A stretch of 64,000 bases of DNA from Gnetum montanum (lineage: Eukaryota > Streptophyta > Gnetopsida > Gnetales > Gnetaceae), in NCBI GenBank assembly GCA_015680685.1, contig MNCI01026283.1:142171-206170 (forward strand). Direction: 5' to 3'. Position numbers and translations under genes: made by a program. The notes under the pieces are model-generated. The model was not told the origin of the DNA, ran no database searches, and worked only from the letters and a program-made list of their open reading frames with translations. Shown in pieces: positions 11,655-22,378 of this stretch. The stretch's first letter is position 1, and every line of letters starts with the position of its first letter.

Positions 11655-13050
11655 CAAGGAGGATTAATAACCATTTTTCATTTTCTTTGATTTTACAACT
11701 TTTTGTTTTTCATTTTTTCATTTTTTCAAGTTTTTGTTTTGTCTTTTTATCTTTTTTTTTTTTTTTGTGTTTTGTCTTTTTACGTTTTTGTAAGTAATCT
11801 TATCTACGAATAAAACACTCATGTAGATTGTTGGTTGAGGTGTGTTCTATGTTATTAAGTTATGAGTGACCAATTATTTCGATAGTGATCCCATTACACC
11901 CACTCATCCACTCTATAAACAAGAGGTTCTGTTCAAAGGGTACAATGATATTCTTGAAATTTTTAAAACTTAAATTAATTTTGTGTTCATTGTACGCAGA
12001 ATGAAGAGGGATGGACCAAGAGGGAATGATTAGGGTGTGACATCAAGGGGATTTGTGGATTCTCTTTGGTGACGTCTGTGGAAGTTATCATGCAATATGG
12101 TTGTACTAAGATCCTTGTAGATCTAATGAAAATGGGAGTAAGAGTAATCAAAAGGGCACTCGAAAATCCAAGGATGTTCTACGGGCTCCCACTGGAAATA
12201 CATGCACCCATGCCTGAAGGTTGGTGATTTCTCTGGATTGAGTATTCAAAAAGAGAAAAAAAAGAAAAAGAAAAAAAAAGTGTCATACAACAAAAATCAC
12301 TCCTCCCTTGCATAAAGTGCCAAGTGATCATACGCCTTGTTGTTATGGTACTCTCATAGTTGTTCACCATGGGATGAGATGATGCGATGCCACTGATTGA
12401 AGGGTGGACTTAGTTCTAATCTTGGAATGATGGGTTAATGACACCTTAATCATGCTTTTCATGCAGGATTCGCTGTGCACTGGGTCAGTTACCTCATGTC
12501 CCAATCTCTATGATCCCTTCTACACTTCTTCTCATCTCACTGTTCATGTAATTGTAAGCTCATGTCCCGTGTAACATAGAATTTTCATCTCATTTCGGTG
12601 ATATTTCCATGTGTGTGTTTTGTGGAGTTAATGCGAATTACATTTAACCCTTCTAGTGCCCACGGACACTTTAAGCGTGGTTACACAAGGGAATTATAAG
12701 TTGAAACCTACTTTGGGGAGGATCCACTTGTGTAATTTTGTTGTAATCTTCACTAATTCTCTAGCTCAAACACATAATTTCTTACCCTCTGCTTAATTCT
12801 TTCATTGATTTTCTTTCCCTACTATTATCCCTCTAAATTTCTGTGTTCCAATGTACCATTACATTCCCTTTTTTTTTTTGTAACTGCCAAATTTTTATTG
12901 CTACAATTCACATCATTATCATTAAGAGTGCATCTCGAATCAATGATATTACCCTAGGACATCTTTATACTTACCAATTTCCTTGGTATTTAAAATTAAT
13001 TTCAAGAAAAATCATTAAAAATTCAATATTTTCATGTGTTTCACATTAGT
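11655..13050 (+). other. Non-coding spacer of element B
   Basis: T-rich beginning (11675-11790), then no sustained frame; collinear with F 2492-3870. The block 11820-11940 contains 'ttggttgaggtgtg' and 'gaggttctgttcaa', which faintly recall tRNA A and B boxes, but it is inherited with the element (also at 2645-2765). Confidence 0.7.
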
Positions 13051-13057
13051 AGGACTG

Positions 13058-13116
13058 AGATATTACATATGTAATGTACCGTACATGATATTGTGTCCTA
13101 TTTACCTATAAATAGG
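13058..13116 (+). promoter_or_regulatory. Internal U3-like promoter block before ORF2 (element B)
   Basis: Decayed palindromic modules GATATTACATATGTAAT and GTACATGATATTG (13058-13093) are followed by a canonical TATA box CCTATAAATAGG at 13105-13116. This is the module order of the LTR U3. A PPT-like gtgggggagaga lies downstream at 13292-13303. Function is inferred. Confidence 0.6.
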
Positions 13117-13365
13117 TACCCCCGCCGCAACACTTAGCATCATTTTGTCATTCACATGGGGGGAGTTGTTGAAATTTTTCTCTGTGACTTGCGATTGTGT
13201 GACCCTTGCTTTTTCACTCATATCTCATGCACTGGTGCTCTGATTTTAATTTTGTTTGAACCTGCTTGAACCCAGAGTATTCAGTTTAGTCGTGGGGGAG
13301 AGACACTTGCCGAAAAGTGCCTAACTTTTTTGAAATTTATCATCGCCCAAAGGACATCAGTTAGG

Positions 13366-13583
13366 GTAATTAACTTAAACTTAAAATAATTGTGCCAAAA
13401 ATGATATGACCTTAAGTATACCGAGAGATTTAAAATGGAAACCACCTAAGTCATAAGACTCATCATTACAAACTTTCGAGCATGATCACACGTTATAACA
13501 TAAGATCTTTAATTAAGGCTAGCAGTAAGATATAACTTGACTTTAAAAACAACCTTACTAATTCTTGATTAGTGTGATTGCAG
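13366..13583 (+). other. Putative leader intron ending at the ORF2 start codon (element B)
   Basis: Donor-like TTAGG|GTAATT at 13366; acceptor GTGATTGCAG ending at 13583, directly before ATG 13584. The acceptor is a good plant consensus. Homologous to 4189-4429. Confidence 0.45.
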
Positions 13584-16096
13584 ATGCCCCTGAAACGTGC
13601 ACAGTAGGAGGGTCTTGTTCAAGGTGGAGCAAAAAAACCTCGGAGAGGTGGAAGATAAGGCCCTGCCAGACAATATGTAGAATAGGAGGTGCAATCATTT
13701 AGCATCCTAGGCAGGCAGAAGGAGGAGTTGCTGCTACGCCTAAACCAAGACAACTCACGTTGCCCCCAGAGTGTGTTCAGGCTAGACATGAGAAGTCCAC
13801 ATTCGCTACGATGATTGTGGAGCTAAACTTCGAATCCTTTGCAGAGTTCACTCCTGAGGCTGTTAGGGATCACCTTAAAGGGTCTCCCTTATGACCTATC
13901 CTCTCTGAAAGCGGTTCCTGGTACTTAGGAGAAATGTACCAGTTTTGGCACAATAGGGAGCAAGGCACCACGGTTAGCATTTGTGGTGTGATAGTTGACT
14001 TCTCTATGTAGGCCATTTCGGAAGTGTTAAATCTTCCGAATTCAGGGTTCCATGTTGCTCGATTATCTACCCGATCAGACCCTGATGTGTGAAAGGATTG
14101 GTTAGAGAAGGCTTATGGCAGAGATAAAGCTTTTGGTGAGCTAACGACGGAAGAGCGAGTTTATTTTAAAATTGGAACCTATCACCTCTTCCCCACAAAA
14201 GGTTTGAAAAGAATATCCACATATGCGGCCAGAGGATGTGTAGTATCGATGGGAAAGATTAACACCAACCTACCCCATCTATATTTGACGGAGATCCTAA
14301 GGCGATTTGAAGAATGGAAGTAAGGGAAGATGGCACTGCCTTTTGGGAAAGATTAACACCAACCACCGCCACCACAAGACTACAGACCATCGATGGACCA
14401 TCTTCGGGTCATCGCTGAGATGGTTAGTTGGGAAAGTCGTGATAACACAAGCCTCTTCCATGTCTTCAACGATGCCATTCAGCCTAAAATTTTGCTAGAT
14501 CGCACAAGGGAAGAAGTCTCAATTCAAACAGGAGGAGGGGATAGTAGATGGTCACAACAGATCTCAGGAAATGCGGCATCTTTTCATGTGCAATTAGAGA
14601 CTGGTGAAGGGGCCACTGTGGTGGTCATGCAACACCAGAATGTTGTGGGAGCTGCTGAAGTGGTCACTGATCACATCAAAGAATCCTTTAATGTACCTGT
14701 CGTGCCACCGACAGATCTCTCAGGAGCACCAGATGCTCAAACTCTTTCCGGAACCTCAATGACTCCTGCGGAACATGAGGATGTACTTGAAAGATTACTT
14801 CAAACAGGATAAGTAATCATGTCTCTATTTGACATCCCTCAAGATGTCACAGCAATTCAGTCAGACCTCATTTTCACAAAGGGAAAGCTGGTCATATCCG
14901 AAGTAAGGGCAGAGCATGTTGAAGCTAAAGTGCAAAGACTACAAGAGCAGCTCATGGCCCTACAAGCAGCACAGCGGGATCCTTTGCAATTCGTTCCCGT
15001 AGACCAGCTAGACAACTTTAGAATCGAAAAACTCACAAAGTTGATCACAGAGAATAAGAAGCTAATAGACAAAAATGAGACGGCCACTTGGGATGCCTCC
15101 ATAGCACAAGTGCAAACTCATGCGCATCTTAAGACACTCAAGGCCTTAGAAGAAGAGACTAAGCAGTTGGTTGTAGATAACCTTTGGTTGACCTCTATGG
15201 AGAAACAAAAGAATGTTCTCAATGAACACTTTCATCAGTTGCGAGAAAAATTCATTTGGGTCAACCGAGATGTGATCCATTTAGCCAAAGAAAATTGAAT
15301 CCTCTCAATGGAGGAGGTATGCGTTATTCGCCAAAAATCAGCAATCAAAATAAGTGTGTGGTAGAATGAGGCTAAACAACACGAGAAGCTAAAGGAGCAC
15401 TTCTGTGATCAGGTGGGGATGTACAAACAAATCTTGGAGAAGGAGATCCATATGGCCAAGGGTTAAATCAACAACATTAGTGCTTAGCACACTAATTGGA
15501 GGGCCATATTGGACACTTACTCCTTTGCCCACTAAGCGGAAGTTAAAAACTGGGACCTGCAGATCCAAGAATTAACAAAGTACATGGAGTTGGCAAACCT
15601 TAGATATGCCAACCTTGCCATGTTAATAGTAGGGTGCCCAAGGTCAGAGCTCAAGAAAAAGGTAGCTTCCACACACATCAAATATGAAGTAGAATTTGTA
15701 GAGAGCAAGAAGTTGGCTGAGAAACTAGATGTCGCAAATTCTAAACTTGCAGTGGTAAAAGAAAGCTACCAGGGATAGAAAGATATTACAACTGACTTGG
15801 CTCAACGGCTAACAGATCTTCATAAATACAAACATAAATCCAGGGCCTATGAAGAGGAACGATGGGTGTTCGTGGCATGGTATGTCAAAGCCAATCAGAT
15901 GTTCCCACAACTACCCTATCCGTGGGAAGTACCAACTCTGTCAAACATCAGAACATTAGCATGGACAGCAGAAGACCCTCGGACCAAAGAGGAGAAGCTC
16001 CAGGCCATTCTTCAACGTCGTCAACCTTCAAATCCTGGAGCACAAGACAAAGGAAAGGAACCAATGGAGGAGCCACCGCCACTAGGAACTACATGA
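13584..16096 (+). pseudogene. ORF2 of element B: globular N-terminus plus long coiled coil, broken
   Basis: Collinear with the ORF2 of F. The N-terminal part (13780-14345) includes VYFKIGTYHLFPTKGLKRIS and NTNLPHLYL. A deletion relative to F near 14345 removes the stretch equivalent to LPFPSLIRKLC and much of the Pro/Gln linker. Two long open stretches follow: 14393-14812, and 14819-15298 with strong heptad character (QRLQEQLMALQAAQ, NKKLIDKNE). The end is QDKGKEPMEEPPPLGTT with TGA at 16094-16096. Function unknown; a structural or assembly role would fit the coiled coil, but that is only inference. Confidence 0.7.
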
Positions 16097-16246
16097 GTTT
16101 CACATTTTTGTAGTTGTAGTTGTATATATTTTGTGTGTTGTGTTTTCTTCCCACACTGTGGTTTCATTTCATTTTTTCTAGTTAATAATCCCATACCTAT
16201 CCACTGTGTAATCAATAGAGCTTGTTCTCTTTGTAACTCAAGGACA

Positions 16247-16339
16247 AGTTTTTATTCAGTCGTGTGGGTATGATGGGATGCGATATAGCATGGGCTGCGA
16301 TATCGCATCCCATCATACCCCCACGACTGAATAAAAACT
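16247..16339. repeat. 39-bp inverted duplication spanning PPT and U3 start of element B
   Basis: The left arm 16247-16285 and right arm 16301-16339 are reverse complements at 38 of 39 positions, with a 15-bp spacer. The left arm is the native end of the internal region, the PPT and the first 15 bases of the 3' LTR. The right arm keeps the intact PPT (GTGGGGGTA in reverse) where the left one has decayed to gtgtgggta. Confidence 0.9.
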
Positions 16340-17131
16340 CGCATCCCATGCGATATCACGTCTTCCCCTGCGATATTGCCTACGCGATATCGTAGTGCAT
16401 CGTAATGTCTATAAATAAGAAGCGACTCTCCCTTGTTTTGGTATTAGGAGTTAGAAGTAGCAAATCTCTGGCAGTTTGACCACTCCAAAGATAGATTATT
16501 TTTTCCCGTGTTTTCCCGCAGTGTGGTGAATGTAATTGTACAACATTCTTTATTCAAGTGTGACATACTTGGACACACACATGACCGGCAATAAAGATTG
16601 AGATTACTTCATCACTGCAGCATTCACTTTGTTATTTATTTATTTAATTATTATTTACTACTTTCTCTCTCACCCTTAAACTCCTAGAACGCCGAACAAG
16701 TACGACTTGATTACGAGCATTTAAGTGTGACTACTTGGTATCCCAGTGGCGTACCTACGATCTGTGCTTGGTAATCTTAGTGGTAGTCATGCACAAGGTC
16801 CAAGATGTGTACGGTTGATCAAGGAATCGATTGCTTGTCCCACTTAGGCTAGATTAGATTTCCTTACCTTTTCCTCCTAGCTTAGCTTAGTTAATCTTAC
16901 ATTCCACTACCTTCAAGAGGAGCGTTAGAATTAGGAACATATCATACACCTCATCTGGACTAAACCATATGTAACAAATACAATACTAGTCTAGGTGGGA
17001 AGATAGCGAACTGTGACCTAAGGATAACTGTCTAGGTCCCACAACTAGTCCGTCTACAGAGTTCAACCAGATCACGTGTGAGAATGCTCGTATTCATATG
17101 GTTGAGTGTAGGGGTACCTCGCCACTCATCA
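16271..17131 (+). repeat. 3' LTR of element B (861 bp)
   Basis: Starts TGATGGGATGCG after the PPT and ends CACTCATCA before the duplication gttat. It carries the inverted duplication, GATATC modules to about 16395 and a TATAAATA box at 16410. The rest matches the 5' LTR closely. Confidence 0.92.
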
Positions 17132-17136
17132 GTTAT

Positions 17137-17203
17137 CTTCCCAATTACACTTGTGATGCACACAGTATAGTTAAATGTAATTGAGGCATATGATTTTTAT
17201 AGT
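17137..17203 (-). repeat. 3' LTR of element A, segment 2
   Basis: CTTCCCAATTACACTTGTGA and following sequence continues 8779 after removal of B and aligns with the 5' LTR of A at about 44451-44517. The last five bases, atagt (17199-17203), are the duplication made by solo LTR C. Confidence 0.85.
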
Positions 17204-18089
17204 TTATGAATCGTGGTTTTCCAAGCCCCGATATTGGGTACGTGATACCAAGTACACAATATCAAGTATGCGATATCTCAGCCTGGATATGATATTGTAT
17301 ACACGATATTGTGATTCTTGTGTTGGCCTATAAATATAGCACTCACGTGCATAGGGAGGGGTCTCTTTCTAGTAAGTCATTAAGTCGAGTCTTTTTGTCA
17401 ATTTCAATTAGTTTTCAATTCCTTTCCTTCCCAAAGTGCATGCCTGCGGTGTGATGCTTGTAATTGTACGGAACCTTTGTTTAGGTGTGTCGTACTTAGA
17501 CACACACATGATCAGCAATAAAGATCGAGATTACTCCATCACTGCAGCATTCACTTAGCTTTTAATTTGTTTTAATTATTTATTATTTATTGTTATTTTC
17601 TTAGTTAATATTTATTTTATCATCATTTACTATTCTTGTTGTTAATGAGGAATGAGTACGTCTTAATCACAAACATTTAAGTGTAACTACGTGGTAACCC
17701 ACTAGTGTGTCAAGTAGCTCTTCAAGTAAATGTGTGCTTGGTAGTCCAGAAGTACTACATAAAGTCCAAGATGCACATGGATGATTAAGGATAGATGCTC
17801 ATCGCACTTAGGCTAGCTTACATTTTATTTCCTATCGCTTATTGGTTTAATCAAGTTATTTCTCATTATCTTTAGGAGTAGCATAATATTAGAAATCATA
17901 CCATACACCTCACTTTGGACTAAACCATATGTGATAAAGCAAATACTACTCCAGGTGGGAAGACAACAAACTGTTATCAATGTATAACTATCTAGGTGCC
18001 ACAACTAATCCGTTTGCAGAGTTCGACCGAATCACGCTTACATGCTTGTATTCATATGGTTTAGTGTAGGGGTACCTCGACACTCATCA
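17204..18089 (+). repeat. Solo LTR C (886 bp) with atagt target duplication
   Basis: Starts TTATGAATCG (TGATGAATC with one change) and ends CACTCATCA. Flanked by atagt at 17199-17203 and 18090-18094. U3 has GATATC-type repeats (17232-17310) and TATAAATA at 17339. No internal region is present, so it arose by LTR-LTR recombination after insertion into the LTR of A. Confidence 0.9.
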
Positions 18090-18094
18090 ATAGT

Positions 18095-18801
18095 GTTATG
18101 TTTTATAGTCCTAGTGCCTAAGTAGAGAGAGACAATGTAATTTAATGGCTAATCCAATGTAACTAACCTACTAATCTCTAGCTAGTCCTAACATAAGTAG
18201 CCAATCCCACTTTTCGTACATGTCTTGAACCCACGTATCCACTGTTGGGTTACCAAGCACTACGCCACTAGGCGCATCAAGTTATAACACTACTAGGATT
18301 ACCAAGTGATTACGTGTTACGCTCGAAGTAATCGTACTTATGTGGTTAATCTATTTAACTTATCTTGCTTAATTACTTCATTAGATTAATTACTGGAAAA
18401 CATTTAATGAATTAACTAATTAAAAACATTGAATGCATAAATGAAATATTTAATCTATCCAAAGTGCTACAAGGTCTATCAGAAAGCTCATCTTTATTTC
18501 TGCACACAATGTCATGCTTAGGTACAACAATGTTTGAACAAAGATGCGTACACTCAATGACTCCAACTATAGGCACTCGAGAGAAATATTCTAACTCTCA
18601 AATGAACAAACTGCAAGAGCTTTGCTACTACTAAAATCTCATTGCCATAAATGCAACTAGTAGGCACATATTTATAGGAAAAAAGTGAACACTGTGTTGA
18701 CGGGGCCTCATCGATGCATGATATGATGCATCGATGGGACCTCATCAACAAGGCCCAATTGACGAGGTCCCATCGATGTAGCCAAGAAATGTGACTCATC
18801 A
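18095..18801 (-). repeat. 3' LTR of element A, segment 3 (U3 side)
   Basis: Continues the A LTR to its start TGATGAGTCAC, read on the minus strand at 18801. The U3 modules here are unlike those of B and F: CATCGATG palindromes and GACGAGG/CCTTGTTGATG repeats (18695-18780). A TATAAATA box lies at 18671-18678 (minus). Confidence 0.85.
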
Positions 18802-18812
18802 TACCCCCATGA
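18802..18812 (-). other. Polypurine tract of element A
   Basis: TCATGGGGGTA on the minus strand directly precedes the 3' LTR start, as in F. Confidence 0.85.
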
Positions 18813-19104
18813 TTGAATGAAAACTTGTCCTTAAGTTCTTTTACAAAATTGGAAAGGTATGGAATTATTGACTTACCTTTCACAAACAAAACAAACTGAC
18901 TTAACAAAAATGGAGTGCTTGAGTATACAGATCAACACATTACAAAAATTATGGTGTTCATGACACAAAATTAAAGACCATGACATGATTCTTCAAAATT
19001 GGATAGCTTGTTCCTTAATGGCATAAAGTTTTGTGCAGAAGATCAAACAGTCCCAGGGGACCTTCACCAACTTCATGCACGTGTAGCGGTTGAGGTAGCT
19101 ATGG

Positions 19105-21876
19105 CTATCCTATTACTACTGCAACTTCTAGTGAAAGGCAGAAAGAATCCAACAATGCTTTCATTTTCTCCTCCTTACTTCTAGGATCATGCACTATCCA
19201 CGCAGCTTTACCAATGTGGGTTGAAAAGGTCACATCCCAGGGACATGGGATTTCTAGAAAGAGCTCCTTTGCATTGATAAACCAGGCAACAAATTATTTT
19301 CATTCAATGTCGAATGCTCTGACTACATCCTTTAGCTTCTATTTATCATTCATCATTTTGGTAAGTTCTAAGTAGTAGATCGTTGATTTGTGAATCGTGC
19401 TCTAAGAACTTTGAGTTCAGCATTTGTAGTCTCAAGATTCTACTTGGTGTCTTTATGGTGTTTGAACTCTACCTCATATAGCAAATACAAGCTAGCCACT
19501 TGTTTTTCTAACTCTGACTGTGACCATCCAATAGTCAGCATTGCCAGGTTCATAGAGCAAAGATTGGCCAACTCCATGTATTCTATCATCTCTTCTATCT
19601 ACAACTCCTTTACTCAAATTTTTGCTTTATTATAGGCATCAGTCCCATCAATGATGGGCTACCAAACTTCTTTTTCTTATTGAAGTTGCTAGAGAGCTTC
19701 ATTTATTTTTACCTTTGCCATCTGACTATGCTTCTCATTTACTTCCTTCTACAGGCCAACCTGGTCTCTATAGTGATTTTTAACTTTTTCAGACTTCAAA
19801 GTTTCATTTTTCTAGGAAGCAATCTCAATAGTAGATTTCTGGTGTAAGGCACGAACTTCATCCATCGATAGATTCTAATTTTCTATGGTCAATTTTCTTA
19901 ATTCAATATCCACCCTGGCTAGCTACTCCTATTGTTGATGAATGAATTCTTACATTTGTTCTCTTTGGACATTAACATTATGCAAGCGATGATTTTTTGT
20001 GATCAATGCTTCATTCTCTTGGTGCATCTAAGCCAAGTCCTTCTAAACTGAACAAATCTTCACCTTTGTTACGGACTAGTTAAAGATGGCCATCACTACT
20101 TCCTCCTCAACCTTCTTGAGTCATTCTTGAAGCTATTGGAAAGCTTCTTCTCTGGTTATTGTCAGGCTTAGAAGTGCAAGATCAGCAAGATGGGCATGTA
20201 ATTCGGAAACCTCTATGGCCAAGTGTTGATTTTTTGTTTGAGCCATTCTGAGTTGCACCTCCAAGATGATGCATTTTCCCCTTGCTTCTAGCAGCTCTGA
20301 CTAGGTTGTGGTGGTGTTATCCAAAAAATCAAAGATATCTGGAATTAATTACCTATTCCCACTAGTCGATCTAGTAATTCTTCATGCTGGGCTACATTCA
20401 ATTTTTCACTAATTATGCCTGTGAACATCTACACATCTCAAAGTGCAAATACATTTAGTACAAATGTTGTAGGTGCATTAAGTGCTTCAACGATGCAATT
20501 AGCAACTACTTCAGCCATAGTCTCTTACCCTTGCTGTTGCATCACTAGTACAGTGGCTCCTTCACGTTCCTCCACCTACACTAAAAAGGAGATAGCATTC
20601 CCAAAGATTTCTGGGAATACATGATGTTGTGATAATGACATCATCACCTCTCAAACATTGGAATCAGACCTCGTATGCAAGTATGCTTGTTGGGCATAGA
20701 ATATTGATCCACCCCTTTCCATCTGGCTTATTGTTCAAGCCACTTCATTAAGGTGACTCATTGTTGGTTGATACATAAATGGGTCTACACTACTCATCCC
20801 TACAAACTCCTCTTACTCATGCAAGAGTTTCTCTCAGGTTTCACATAAGTGCTCAGTGGCTACACAGGCCTCCAATGTTGTTTCTTGAGTAGATAGTGGA
20901 GGTGGTGGCTACTTCTCTTCTTTAGTTTTGGTAGGTGTATTTTCTTTCATGATTTCAAACCATGAAGCCAAAGGAGCATGCCTAATTATGTTGTTGGCAT
21001 AGCAAATGATTCTTGCCCTTCTATAGAGTTTTTGAATGAGGCATAGAAAGGATAGGTTTTCCTTCCATGTTCATTTTCCTTGAAACACTTTTCAATCTTC
21101 AAATAGATTAGTTGTAGAAGGTTGACAAGAAATCTCCTGCTTAGAGTAGCACCTGCTTGGGCAAAAAAGATAGTCACCTTGCTAGGCCTCACCATTGGAT
21201 TGAGGTAATAAATCACAATTTTGAAGTAGGTGCACTCTGCTGGTGTACGCATGTCGTACTCCTTACGATTGGCCCTGTAACACCACTAAGTCCACTTCTT
21301 TTTGGCCTTAGAATCACCTCATGTTGATAGCTTTGTCAATTGTGTCCCAATATTAGGCAACCCCAGTGCCTATGTGATAGCCTTAACTGAGTAGGACACT
21401 TGAATATCCTTAATTTTTACTATGGATCCTGACCTTCTATTGTTCTAGAAGAGATATGTCTCTCCCATGTACCATTCCCCACTAGATGTGATAATTGGCC
21501 ACATGGGAAAAGTTTGCAATTATGTTTTGACCTCAACTAGAGCTTTCTCTAGAAATGGCCTGAAGTTTATTTCTTGGAGAACTAAGCATTGAATCTCTCG
21601 GGACCTGATGATGTCAAGGCAAGTTTGAGTTAAAGTGACTTCAAGCCTTGGCATGGGTCCTAGTGCTTTCCCTTGCTATGATTGCTCTATTGGCATTTCT
21701 TCTTCTAGAATCTATCGAATAGATTCCACTTCAGGCTCCTCATGAGGAGGTCCCATTGCATGGGTTGCCTCTGGTGGTTCTTGGGCTTGTTCTTGTTGGC
21801 GCCTTCCAACTTTTTATCCTTTCTTCCTCAGTTGAGAGGGTTATCCTTCCTGCAGGAATTTCAGTCTTGGTGTCAT
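19105..21876 (-). pseudogene. ORF2 of element A, broken and diverged
   Basis: Minus-strand ATG at 21876 (MTPRLKFL) preceded by an acceptor-like GGCTATAG. Similarity to the B ORF2 is clear at 21252-21000 (TYFKIVIYYLNP against VYFKIGTYHLFP). It is also clear near the end (19290-19110), where VAWFINAKELFLEIPCPWDV matches VAWYVKANQMFPQLPYPWEV and is followed by DPRSKEEKMKALL. Ends at TAG about 19105. Multiple stops and frameshifts occur. It lies between integrase and the PPT, which fixes ORF2 as a post-pol gene in this family. Confidence 0.65.
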
Positions 21877-22184
21877 CTATAGCCACAATAAGATCATGGG
21901 TTAGCAATCATTATGTAACATGAAGTACTTAGGATACCTTTATCTCTTTCGAATGGTTACACTTGGCTAAGTTGTGATTATGGCTAATTTAATTACTCCA
22001 ATCATTATTTTATTTATGTGTTATTGTTAATAAATCATCCCAAAGTTTTTTGAAAGGGTTAACTCTCAAAAAAATCGATGTTTGTATATTGCTAAGGTTA
22101 TTAACCCCTTGGGGAAGTTAGAAAAATTTTCAAAATTTTCATTCAAAACCTTAAGGTTTGTGGCCCCCATGATAAAGAGCTTAC
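21877..22184 (-). other. Putative leader intron ending at the ORF2 start codon (element A)
   Basis: Minus-strand donor CAGAG|GTAAGC at 22184 is a near-perfect consensus; the acceptor GGCTATAG ends at 21877 directly before the ATG. A PPT-like ATCATGGGGGCC (22161-22173) lies just inside the intron. Confidence 0.45.
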
Positions 22185-22331
22185 CTCTGATAACTGTAGG
22201 ATCAAAGAACAGAGTGATTTGGAGAAATGGTTAGGAAGTTAAGGGCTTTAGAAGGTTTTGGGGTCTGAAAAATGGCAAAAACTCCATGTGTGTTATGAGG
22301 CAAATGATAAAAACTTCAAAATTTATGGTAG

Positions 22332-22378
22332 TATATATAGGGTTTTAGGGTTGCATCAACAAGGCCTTGTCAATGCAA
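22332..22378 (-). promoter_or_regulatory. Internal U3-like promoter block before ORF2 (element A)
   Basis: On the minus strand a 28-bp near-palindrome centred on AAGGCCTT (22351-22378) is followed by CCCTATATATAC (22331-22342). The 13-bp string catcaacaaggcc (plus strand, 22354-22366) recurs exactly in this element's LTR U3 at 18743-18755. It is not found in the F or B blocks, which carry their own GATATC type. Confidence 0.6.

Larger units (their letters stand above)
8780..17131 (+). mobile_element. LTR retrotransposon B, pol-less, inserted in the LTR of A
   Basis: Complete element with LTRs 8780-9584 and 16271-17131, PBS, gag, spacer, internal promoter block, ORF2 and PPT. The target-site duplication gttat is intact at 8775-8779 and 17132-17136. 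It has the same architecture as F, including absence of pol between gag and the spacer. Its ORF2 is better preserved than that of F but still contains stops. Confidence 0.93.

Noticed and set aside
16271-17131. Interpretation of the 56-bp longer B 3' LTR as a different element
   Set aside because: Outside the inverted duplication it matches the 5' LTR and both sides share the gttat duplication, so it is one element.
18554-18907. 117-codon minus-strand frame
   Set aside because: Crosses the LTR/PPT border of element A, so it is LTR sequence, not a gene.
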